Shown here piece after piece: positions 47,410 to 57,700 of a stretch of DNA of 64,000 nucleotides (its first letter is position 1; the number at the start of each line of letters is the position of its first letter). Made by a program: the position numbers and the translations under genes. A model generated the notes under the pieces. It made no database searches. It was not told the origin of the DNA and saw only the letters and a list, made by a program, of their open reading frames with translations. Source of the DNA: Umbilicaria muhlenbergii (lineage: Eukaryota; Ascomycota; Lecanoromycetes; Umbilicariales; Umbilicariaceae); contig KK106985.1 in assembly GCA_000611775.1 (NCBI GenBank), positions 2,580,527-2,644,526 of the forward strand, read 5' to 3'.

Positions 47410-48290
47410 ACAAATCTTACACTTTAAATAACTATTATACCTTCATGAATAATAAGAAACTTTTTATTGAAAAGTTTTAAATCTCTTTATTCTGTACACT
47501 TTACAAACTAAAGATTTCTTCATAAGTTTTAATTTGCAATAGTTATGAATTAAAAAACTTTTAACTAATTATAAATATATTAGCATATTGAATAACTATT
47601 GCGCTTTTATACTTATGATAGAACTTTCAGTTTATAAGTTGTAGAGAAGAAACTATTAAACAGTTTTATAACTTAAAGTTTTTTTATAACTGTTGTTGTT
47701 AAAAAGTTACATTGATTTCAAACTTTCAGTGACGAAAATCACAACATTAATAAACAGACTTTTAATGACTTTTTGAATAACTCAACAACAACAACACATA
47801 AAAAAAAACTTTGTATAAGAAAACTCTTAAACAGCTTATTCTCTACAACTTATAAACTAAAAGTTATATCATAAGTATAAAAGCGCAATAGTTATTCAAA
47901 GTATATGACTTTTTTTGAAAGATTTTTCGCTATTAAAAACTTGAATTAAATATAACTTAACAACAACAGCAGTTATGAAGAAACTATTAATTTAACATTA
48001 ATAGAGAATACTGTTCTTTATAACTTATGCATTGAAAGTTTCTTCATATCTGTTGAGATGCAAAAGTTATTAAAGTGTGTAGATTTTTAAGTGACGAAAA
48101 TCTTGAAGTTCTTTAAATATTCAGAACTCAACACTTATACAGTGCTTTCAGACTCAACAAATCATGATTTTTATTTGCAGAAAAGTGAATTTTAGCAAAA
48201 GTTTACTTATTATAAATTTTACTGTTATTATAACACTGTGTGTGTACTTGTTTAAACAATTGTTTTAATAACTGTTTTCTTATCACAAAA
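47410..48290. repeat. AT-rich inverted-repeat region inside gypsy-2
   Basis: ATAACTATTGCGCTTTTATA at 47,613 pairs with TATAAAAGCGCAATAGTTAT at 47,876, and the arms extend about 80 bp around TTATAAGTTGTAGAGAA. GTGACGAAAATC occurs at 47,730 and 48,091, and GATTTTTCGC at 47,922. This is probably a separate foldback element that inserted in the gypsy-2 5' leader. Confidence 0.6.
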
Positions 48291-48736
48291 TTTTGATGTT
48301 CCGCTCAAGATTTAAGGTTGAGCTCAAAGTGCTCAAAGGGTGCTAAGAGCGGCTGTTAGCTGAAACATGAGATCAGAAGCTCAGAGCGCTCAAAGTGCTA
48401 AAAACTAACTCAAAGCTAGATGTTTGATGATGTTGAGGAAGAATTTTTTCATCAACACATGTGTTTGTCTCAGCTGGTATTCTGTCACCTTCAGAGGTTG
48501 AAAAGAGTGTAGGTACTTTTCTAATGTTACAGTTAATTATTTCACTTCATAAGCAGGCTTAGGACTGTTGCAAGAGGTGAGTTATTTAAATCTAGAAAAA
48601 TACAAAGAAGGAAGCAGTCTTGTGAGTGCAGTCATGACATAAATGTCAGAGTGTTAAGATACACTAGTCTCAATCTAGTTTAACATCAGGTAGTTCAATA
48701 TCTGTCAGTGTCAATTGATCATGTCATAACAATTTG

Positions 48737-51571
48737 TAAGTCAAGCAATGATCAATTATATTGTTGATCATGAGGTTACTCTTGAGTTTTCTGCTCTGTA
48801 CACTCTGAAGCATAATTCAGTAGCTGAATGATACTGATGAATCATTCATATGATGAAGAACTTCATGTTACTGAATGTTAAACTGCTTAATAAGTTCTGA
48901 GCTGAAGTCATGAATACTGTGAACTACCTTAGGAATCAGCTATCAACTCATGTTAAAATTATAACTTCAGAGGAAGCCTGAACTGAACAATGATCAAGCC
49001 TTAAGCATGTTCAGATATTCAGTTCACTTTTATACATACACATATTAACTGAACAATGAGTCAAGTCAGATCTAAACTGAACTTGAAAAAGAATTTTTGT
49101 CAGGTACATCAACACTAATAAGTAAATTAAAGTGTGAAGCATGAAGACTAATTTTATACACCTCATCTTCACATATACTATTGATGAGTTCAGCAGGGGG
49201 TTCAACCTTATAGAAACACTTTTACTCATGCTTACATGAATAAGATTACAGGACAGGCAATCACCTGATGCATCATGTAAACACAATCACTCACACAAAT
49301 TAATTATGAATATCAACATCAATGAAGCTCAACAAAATCATATGAATTATGATCAAGATTCAAATTCATTTAAAGAGGCTGAGGAGGACATATCAGCACT
49401 GCTTTTATAAAAGAAAGAACATCTCATGAATTCTTTATCAACTGATATTTTTAAAAGAAGGTTGATTGATACACAGTCAGTTGATTCCTCTACCTCTGAT
49501 AATTCTGCTGCGTTCAGAACTATAGTGATAAGTGATGAACACTCATTAAAGGTGAGTGCTGAGGCAGCTGAGCTGCCTGCTGCATTAAATCAATTCACTC
49601 TCATGAAGCTAAGTATCAGGGCAAGCTGTAACAAGTGAGCTACATATGAAGCAAGTGCAGATGAAGTTGCATTTTTAAATAAAAAAGATATAGCTGAGAC
49701 ACCTGAGACAGAATGAATGTTAATGAAGTTGAAAAAAAAGGCTGAAGTCAATGCTGTGAGGCTTATATGAACTGTCAAGAGTCAGGGCAAGAGAAGATCA
49801 ACTGCTGAGAATCAAGATAAGAGAAGATCAACTGTCAAGAGTCAGAGCAGAAGAGATCAGAGCATTATTAATAATAAAAATGTTCATGAGGCTGAGAGTG
49901 TGAGTCATGATAAAGATAACTGATCAGCATAAATTAAGAAATCACATTTATATAAAGTGACTGTGAATGACCTGACATTCAAAAGGTAGTGATGAGAGAT
50001 CATTGAAGACAAATTAACAAATCTGAGATCATATACAGTTTAAGTCATTGAATCATTGCTGCAGAGCAGGAAGCCTGTTGAGTGCAAGTAAATTTTTAAA
50101 ATCAAGTATGATGAGAAGAGGAGAGTATCAAGGTTTAAAGTCAAGCTTGTAACTCAAGGATTTTCACAAATTTATGAAGTGAATTATCAAGAAATGTTTG
50201 CCCTGACTGTTTGTAAAGAGTCATTAAGAATGTTTTTAGCCTTGATAACTTTATATGACTTGAAACTTCATCAGATGAACATCAAAGCGGCTTACTTATT
50301 AAGAGAATTGAACCATGAGGGGGAGAATATTTATATGCATGTTTCAAAGAGTGTGATCATCAAAGACTCTGATAAGATGACTTGTTGAATTGTGAAAGAA
50401 CTATACAGGCTGAAGTGATCAATGAGGCTTTAACATAAGAAGTTAACTGATCTTATGAAGATTGAAGATTTTCAGGTCATGAATGCAGACCTGAGCATAC
50501 TGATTAAAAAGATTCATGAAACTGTCATCATTATTAATGTTTATGTAAATGACCTTCTTATCACAAGTCAGACAATGCAGGAAGTCAACTGCATGAAGAT
50601 TATTCTTAATGAAGCATTCAAGATGTCAGACCTTGAAGAAGCAAGAGTTATTATTAATCTTAAAATTATTAAAAATCAGCATAAGGGTACTTTGACTCTT
50701 AATCAGACTTCATATATTGAAGAGGTTCTTTAAAAAGAAGAGATGCAAGATTATTCACCTGTTGAAGTATCAATGAAACTGAGATCATTCATTACATTAA
50801 ATGAATCAAAAGACTCAGATGAAGTCAGTCAAAAAGATTTATAATAAATTATTAAAAAGTTGATGTATATTGCCTGTGACACACGCCTTGATATTACTTT
50901 CACAGTAGGATGTCTTAATCAAAACATCATTAATCCTTAAGCTGAACACATTAAGGCGGTCAAGTGAATTATGTGATACTTGAAAGACACTACAAGCTTT
51001 GATTTAATGTTCAGAGTTAAAGAAAATGTTCATATGAATTAATTTATAATGATATCATACAGTTATTCAGACAGTAATTATGCTGAAGACATCATAAACT
51101 GAAAGTCAACTATGAGATATGTTTTTATGCTAAATGATGATGTTGTTGCATGAATGTCAAAGAAGCAATGCACTGTGTCAACATTAATCACTGAGGCAGA
51201 GTATATCATGTTAAGGTATGATGTGAAGCAGAGTGTCTGAATGTGAAGATTTATTAACAAGTTAAACCTCAATCAAGCAACCCTTAATATCACACTGCTG
51301 AGAGACAATGAATTGAGCATAAAGCTTGTACAAAACTCAGAGCAGCACAGTCATATGAAACACATTAATGTGCAACATCACTACATTTGAAACATGGTTG
51401 ATGACAGGGAGTTAATTGTTGATTGAGTACTTACAAGGGAAATATTGACTGATGAATTAATAAAGATGTTGACAAAAGACACATTCAAAGGTCACTGTCA
51501 ACAGTTAAAGCTCATACAACTTGCTGAAACTTTGAGGGAGAATGTTAAGCAAGGAAAAACCCCTTCACAGT
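48737..51571 (+). pseudogene. Copia integrase, reverse transcriptase and RNase H relic
   Basis: Plus strand: integrase core end with VTLEFSALYTLKHNSVAE and VNYLRNQLSTH (48,770-48,950). The RT follows with KYDEKRRV..FKVKLV, NYQEMFALTVCKESLRMFLA, LHQMNIKAAYLL, and the palm INVYVNDLLITSQ (YVDDLL with one Asp lost) near 50,530-50,575. RNase H follows with DITFTVGCLNQN, SKKQCTVSTLITEAEYIML and a final HINVQHHYI..MV. From about 50,930 to 51,430 I count ten in-frame stops, eight TGA and two TAA, at positions normally Trp or Arg. Gln codons survive. Confidence 0.88.
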
Positions 51572-52820
51572 AATATGTTTAATATCATCATAATAAGGCT
51601 GCTCATGCTTACAAATGATCACTGATAATGAACACTGAACACTCAAATACTGAATGTTAAAACACTGAACACAGAAAGCAACTATCTACCTATTTACAGA
51701 GGTTCACTCAGAAAATGCAGCCTCATCACTTTTTTCAAGCTGATGAACAAGCTCATCAATTCTATCATCTGAAGGCTGATAAGTAAAAGAGTGAAACCTG
51801 TCACCTGTTGAGAGCTGATGAGTGAAGGAGTGACTTCTTCACTCAGAGCTCCTTCATGAGCAGCTCCTCAACTCATGATTTCTTCACAATATCAAGTGCT
51901 CACCTGGCATCAGCATGTCATTCATGTTGACACAGATGAAGGCCTTAATGCCTTAATGATCATTAAGTAAAGCAGGAGGAGGAGAGAAAGAAGAAGAAAT
52001 GAACTTAAATAAAGAAGCAAGATCTGCTGAATATAATGAATTTAATAATGTTAATAACACTCAATTGTGACGCCTGAATTTATATGAAACCTATGAAAGG
52101 AACACTCAATTGCAATGTGTTTAAAAAGACAATCCTCACATGTGCCTTGACTGACCTCACGTTGAGTGATGTAGAATTAAAAGATCAGGTCAGAAGCTTC
52201 TTCAGCTTTCTTATGAGCACAACAAGTGCAGAGAGATCATGCTTAATGTTCATAACTCTGTCAACATGTCAGTCAAAAGTGAAAACATCAAAATGAAAAA
52301 CATCAAAATGAAAAACATCAAAATGAGAGTGAAGTAAATTTAAACAAACAGTGCCTGCGCCTCCTGTGAATGAGTGATGTTGAGATCACTCACGCTTAAA
52401 CAGCCTGCTCAAGTGAAATGAATGAGTCTTGAATCATGCTGATCAGTGAGTGGTCAGTGATCAGAATTTAAGTCAAGAGAAGAGAAACATCAACAGTAAT
52501 CATCTGTTGATCTTGTTCAACTAAACCACAGATCAGTCAAAAGTGACAATAATGCAACTACAATTACAACAAGAACACTTACTGATCATGATAATTAAAA
52601 TAAAGGCCCCTGAAGAGACAACACTGACATTGTCAATCATGATTGTTGTATGATTAAGGAGGAAAAGTTGATGATGTATGAATATCAAGATAAGGTCCTT
52701 ACCCCTCATTATTCATTAACATGATTCACAGAAAACATGATTACTCTTATTCATTAACATGATTCACAGGATTACTCTATGTCTATGACTATGAATTAAA
52801 GAGCAGCTTGAGGCTAGCTG
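51572..52820 (+). other. Copia 3' region, no recognised gene
   Basis: Sequence between the RNase H end and the right LTR. A 70-codon frame (52,084-52,293) has no motif. A 15-bp unit (AAAACATCAAAATGA) occurs three times at about 52,284-52,326. It may be untranslated sequence or a small captured piece. Confidence 0.4.
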
Positions 52821-52829
52821 CAGGGGGAG
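52821..52829 (+). promoter_or_regulatory. Copia polypurine tract
   Basis: CAGGGGGAG stands directly before the right LTR (TGTTAG), where second-strand DNA synthesis of an LTR retrotransposon is primed. Confidence 0.7.
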
Positions 52830-53035
52830 TGTTAGATATGCATCTAGGGCTCAAGGGCTCTAGGGCTCAAGGGCTCAAGTGTAGGGCTAAGACAGCTTAG
52901 TAAGCTGTCACTAGTGATGGCTGGCGAGGCCACATAGCATGCAGAGTTTGCATCACTTACTCACGAATGAGCTGCACAACATCTACCATATGCTTAGATA
53001 CCTTTTATCTATCTATCTATCTAGCATATCTATTA
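52830..53035 (+). repeat. Copia right (3') LTR
   Basis: 206 bp, TGTTAGATATGCATC to GCATATCTATTA. Much less mutated than its partner; it keeps GGGCT repeats and GGCTGGCGAGGCC. It borders normal-composition DNA after the CCTCT target duplication. Confidence 0.92.
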
Positions 53036-53062
53036 CCTCTAAATATTCGTTCTATACAACAG
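53036..53062. repeat. Right terminal inverted repeat of the foldback element
   Basis: CCTCTAAATATTCGTTCTAT and the following ACAACAG form the reverse complement of 33,115-33,141 with one mismatch. The first five bases are the copia target duplication. It marks the right end of the whole 20-kb nest. Confidence 0.85.
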
Positions 53063-53082
53063 AATAGAGCTTCGGGCATTAG

Positions 53083-54029
53083 AAAAAAAGGAGCGGTGTC
53101 GACTTATCTATGGACCTTACCAAGTTCATTCGGGCAAGGCTAAGTCAGGAAAGAGTCGACGTCGAGACCAGCGCAGCGGAGAAGATTGTCCATCAAATCG
53201 GCTATTTACCGTTGGGGATATGACAGACAGCAAACCTAATCGTCAATGATTCGAGTAGCTTACTGACTTCCTAGAAGCATACATCAACAGGGAGCTGATT
53301 AGAAATCCTCTGTCGACCTATCAGTATTCATTGGGTAATTTCTGGAACATGAACTTTGAATGACCTACTACGGACCGTCAAAGCCTAGTCAACATCATGG
53401 CTTCCTTCGACCCGGACCGTATCCACATAGATCTGTTGGAAACAGGCGCATCAAAGAGTTCATATCCTGGATTGTATTTCATCTCTACGCCTGAAATTTG
53501 AAAAAAATGTAAGGTAGCTCTGCTTTGGAGCTCATTAGTCTCACAGGACGAAGAACTCCGGGAGCTTGGGATGCATAGGCTCGTACAAGCATTCTGTCAC
53601 TTACGCATGAATGAGATGGATCGTTGTCGCTATTTCAGCATGGCGGTTTCACAAAACTGCGGATGCGTTGCACAAACTCGGATGGCACTTGCACGGAAAC
53701 TACAACGACAAGAACTCAGTGTAAGTTCCACGTCTATGATATTCTCGCAGGCCTCTTTGCAGCGCAGCTGACGAAACCTACGCCTCAGTGTGAAGCTCAT
53801 ACAAGCTCTGGTCATGTACAACAGCAACACAAACTTCTTCTAGAACGAGATCGCACGCACCACGTATAAACTCGGGTGCGTATATCAAGATCTAGGTGAC
53901 AAGGAGAAAGGTCGGGAGGCCATCGAGAAAGCGGAGAGACTGCGGAAGGAGATAGTGCCGCCTGAAAAGTGGGCACCCGCACTGTACGAGGAGAGCTTCG
54001 ACGAGATTGTCCAGTTTTGGAGCCATTGA
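53083..54029 (+). pseudogene. Broken NLR gene (NB-ARC end plus TPR-type end)
   Basis: Plus-strand pieces in different frames match fungal NB-ARC/TPR NLR proteins. AAEKIVHQIGYLPLGI (53,171) lies in the ARC part, followed by a stop and frameshift. Then come DFLEAYINRELI, YQYSLGNFWNMNFE and SLVNIMASFDPDRIHIDLLE (53,267-53,440). Next is LLWSSLVSQDEEL..LGMHRLVQAF (53,520-53,600), and finally a C-terminal LGDKEKGREAIEKAERLRKE, IVPPEKWAPALYEESFDEI ending at TGA 54,029. The nucleotide-binding P-loop half and most TPR units are missing. Composition is normal with many CpGs, so decay came by stops and indels, not by the RIP-like process next door. Intact relatives act in non-self recognition and programmed cell death. 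Confidence 0.75.
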
Positions 54030-54723
54030 CAATGTTTCTGCAGCCCTATCACTAGTTGTACTGCCCCATTCATCTATGCTATGGTCTCTACGTGGTGTTA
54101 TTACACTCGGTCCTGGATGAACATTGCTGATTAGTTTGCGGAGGATTCGTAGTAGTTGGTGTGCAAATAAAAGAACCTGATGACCTACCTGTTCCAAGGA
54201 CCATGAACTGCAACGCGTTGATACATTCCGATCTCAACCTCGCTCGGTTTGTCATTCAGAGCCAACGGAAGTTACACATTCTCGGGCATCATGGTCTCCA
54301 CCGTAAGGTCTGCTAAAGTCTAGGAGCTAAATCAAAGGCCATCCTGTACTACGGAATTAGGATGGTAGTAGTTCTAATTGATCCTATATGGTCGGTCCAA
54401 AAGCCAGAACCGGACTGGAATAAATGCATTTAGTATATAGTCGGTCCGGACCACTGCCGACGATGTACGGAATCCTTTGATGTAGGTATCTCTGCTGTTC
54501 TCTGTTACTTGCTCCTTTTTCTTCCTACACACTCCATGTAATGCCTACCTACAAAGCAATTGATATGATGAAAGGTAGCTCCACCTCGAATCAGTTCTCC
54601 AGCATCGAATTTTATACCCACTTTTAAGACACCCCCGCTATGCTAAACAAACAACCCTTACCATCCCTCCACCAATGCAGACTTCGTAAAGTCATAAGCA
54701 ACATCATAAACCATCATCGCCAG
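54030..54723. other. Intergenic region, 3' side of GCN1
   Basis: About 690 bp of normal composition between the NLR relic and the GCN1 stop codon. It should hold the GCN1 3' untranslated region. I see no gene, and the small frames have no motif. Confidence 0.4.
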
Positions 54724-57700
54724 TCAATCCCCAAACGCGCCTTCCCCCAGATCCACCTTCCCCACACTCCAAATCTCCCTCTCATCCTCCCGCTCATCAT
54801 TCGACAGCCCCAAACCGCCCTGGCCCCCCTCCGCCTCTTTCCGCTCCCGCGCCTGGCCGCCAAGTCGAACCGCGACTCGCTTGAAGTAGTCTTGCATACT
54901 CCTTTTCGTAGTCGGGTTCAACTCCGCTCCGGCGCCAGCCAAGTATTTCTCGAATACGGTACTTTCGGACTCCACGACGGAGAAGATGGCTAGGAATGCG
55001 GCTTCGGCGGCAAGTTTGACGGGGATGACGGGGTCTCGGACGCTGGCGAAGATTGGAGGGGCGAGCAGTGGGAGATGTGGCCGGACTGTGTCGTTGTGGA
55101 TGCGGCTGACAGTTCGGATAACTACTAGTGCAAGGCGACGAGTGTCGACTGGGCTGCCGGGTTGGACCACTGCAGCGAGGGCTTCGAATATGGGTTTGCA
55201 GTGTTCAAAGCTTCGGTCGGCGTTGTCTGCTAGGAGGTACTTGCCGGCTGCGAGGACGCAGTTGTCTGAGACAAATGTATTTTTGCTCTGCATGCCCTGG
55301 CAGATGATTGATCGAGTGTCTTCAGCGAATGAGTCCGAGAGCGAGGACGGAGATTCAAGGAGGACTGAGTTTAGGCTCAAGACCGAGGCATTGCTGAAGT
55401 GGGATGTCAGCACTCGGTGTTTGATTAGCCCTATGGCGCTAGCTGGTGGGAGGTTCTTGATCAGGGCTCCCAGGAGTCGTGCATGGGTGATAGCCATGGA
55501 AGCGTCTGCGTCGCTGGTATCGCTGTCGATCAGTCCCACGATTGAAGCACGGGACGCTTCGCTCATGTTTGCACCAGCTTTACCAACAACCTCGTAGAGT
55601 GCCTTCAGCATGGCATTCTTAACGCCTTGATCCTGTGTTTTCGATCCGGTCACAAGCTCTATGGGAGTCTGTCAGCGCCAGTGGCCCAAGCTCAGGTTTT
55701 AGGGTTCATACCTGCGATCAACGGATCTATGCGAGGCGTTAGAGTGATGAGTGTGCCTAATGCTTTCGCCGCTCTTGTCCGCAAAACTTCACTTGAAGTA
55801 TCTGCTAAGGACTTCGCAAACGTTCGCTGTAGCTGTGGCAAGAATGGTTTCAAGAATGTAGGAATCTTCTCGAGTAGGTTGTTCAACGTGAGGAGGATAG
55901 CAGCTGTACGAAAATTAGTGTTATATTAACAGTAGACTAAGACTCGAATACTTACATTTGACATCCACTGAGCGCTCGGAGACGACACGAATGAGTGGAC
56001 CCGTGATTTGCGTGACGAAAGGCTTTATAGCTTCAGGACTTGTGCGATCGATGATATCTGAGATAGCCAAAGCGGACTGCGTCCTCTGCTCGGCCGTGCC
56101 ATTCATCAAACCCTGTAAGAAGATGGGCAATATAGCATTGATACCCTTGGGTAAGGAGAATCCAGGGAGGTTTGATCCAGCTACCCCAACTTGTTGCAGC
56201 ACCTGTCGGGTCGAGAAAACCAGCGATTCCATCTCTTCTTTACGCAGCCGCTTGGTCAACTCAGTTAACGCAGTCCATGCTGCCTTAACCACTTCAAGGT
56301 CACGATCGTCGAAAGATATCAACAACGCCCGGATGAGGTCTGGATTATAGCGAGAAATGTCAATATCAGTATTGGCAAAGAACCTGCTAAGATGCATGTC
56401 CGCGGCTGCTCGTTTCCGGTGGTCGTCATGTTTCACCAATGCAAGCATGACACTCATGGCAGTATTGAGGCCATCAAACTCGTCGATTGAGAGTAGAATC
56501 GCGTCGAATGAGCTCTCAAGGTCGCTACGAAGCTCATCGTCTTTACAGGCCACAATGTTGTCCATAAGAGCATTGAGGATGGTCGGGAGCCTCCGAGTCA
56601 TCGCCGGTCCCGCAACTTCCGATAAGGAAGCAATGGCTTTGGCATTAAAGTGGGAGATCGGAGACACCAATAGAGTAGGTACAAGATTCGGAAGAATGAT
56701 GTTCGATCGCGTGTTGTCGGTAAGTAAAGTGAGTAGAGCTGAGAGAGCGTTTTCAGCCTCGCCGTCTGTTCGGAGAAGATTCAATAGATATGGCAGAACT
56801 TGGTCGACAGCTTTCTTGCCAAAGATTTTTTGCAGAGAGTCGAAAGCCTCGGCAGCCGCATCGCGAACCTCGTCGTTAGGGTCAATCAAGGCCGTGCGAA
56901 CGACCGATATTAGTGTCTTCTCGTAATCCTCGATAGCCTCTAGAGACGCAGATGAAATGATTTCGCGAAGTGCAATGCAGATACCTTGCTTATTGTCTGT
57001 ATCTGTCGATGTCTGCAGGCCTTCTTCTAACGTTGGCAGGAGGCTAGCGAGAACACCTTCCCCAGATTTGCGGATCAGTTCTCCGAGAGCTGTGCCAGCT
57101 ATAGTCCTTTGCTCAACATTCGGGCTTGCAAGACGCCGAATGATAAGTTGGGTGAGAGTAGGAACGAGCTCTTTCAGTGTCCTGGGAGTCGCCACCAGCG
57201 CCTTCCAAACATTGATGGCTGCGCTACGGACCAAGCCCGAAGTATCGCAGCGGCAGATATACAACGAAGATAGAATCTTGTTCCGCTTCTCTAGACCCAG
57301 TACATCGAGCAAGGACTGGCCAGCTTCAACTGCACCTTCATCCTCTTCTTCCTGCTCTGTTTTGCCACTTATTCCAGTCAAGTTGAAGAGAAGATCCCCG
57401 ACCAATTCTACAGAGCTGAGACGGATTCGGTAGCTATCGTCCGCAAGTCCTCGGTCGAGCTCTGGTAACAGAAGGTCTATAGCCTTGGTTGCAAAGTTTT
57501 TAACAAGGAGCCTACCGGCACGCAAAGAAGTTTCTCGAATAGACTCGACTTCGTCCGCTAAGCCAGAGAGTATGGGCGGTATGATCTTGCTCAAATAAGT
57601 TGAGAAGCTGTTACCAAAGCAGGTAGGTAAGAAGATAAACAAGGACATGAAGCCCTCCCGAACTGTCGCCTTCGCGCTCGCCACGTTTTGAAGGATGGTG

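Larger units (their letters stand above)
42531..48731 (-). mobile_element. Ty3/gypsy chromodomain retrotransposon 2, nested in copia
   Basis: LTRs of 207 bp at 42,531-42,737 and 48,525-48,731, both TGTTACAG..CATAACA, with target duplication ATTTG (42,526-42,530; 48,732-48,736). Total 6,201 bp, minus-strand coding. The LTRs are unrelated to those of gypsy-1, so this is a different family. Both LTRs carry private C-to-T and G-to-A changes, including one site where an ancestral CG became TG in the left and CA in the right copy. Confidence 0.92.
33873..53035 (+). mobile_element. Ty1/copia LTR retrotransposon with two nested gypsy insertions
   Basis: LTRs at 33,873-34,078 and 52,830-53,035 (206 bp each), flanked by the target duplication CCTCT (33,868-33,872; 53,036-53,040). 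Without the two nested gypsy elements it is about 6.4 kb, normal for copia. The plus-strand order is gag with zinc knuckle, protease, integrase, RT, RNase H, as in copia. It inserted into the right arm of a foldback element. All coding parts carry many stops, chiefly TGA. The left LTR is much more mutated than the right one, which faces unmutated flanking DNA. Confidence 0.92.

Noticed and set aside
33115-53062. Whole 20-kb interval as a single DNA transposon with 27-bp terminal repeats
   Set aside because: Removing the copia element by its target duplication shows that the terminal repeats belong to a roughly 775-bp foldback element.
54986-55597. Long plus-strand open frames over GCN1 (also 56,357-57,433 and others)
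   Set aside because: They are antisense shadows of the high-quality GCN1 exons, with biased composition and no domain motifs.
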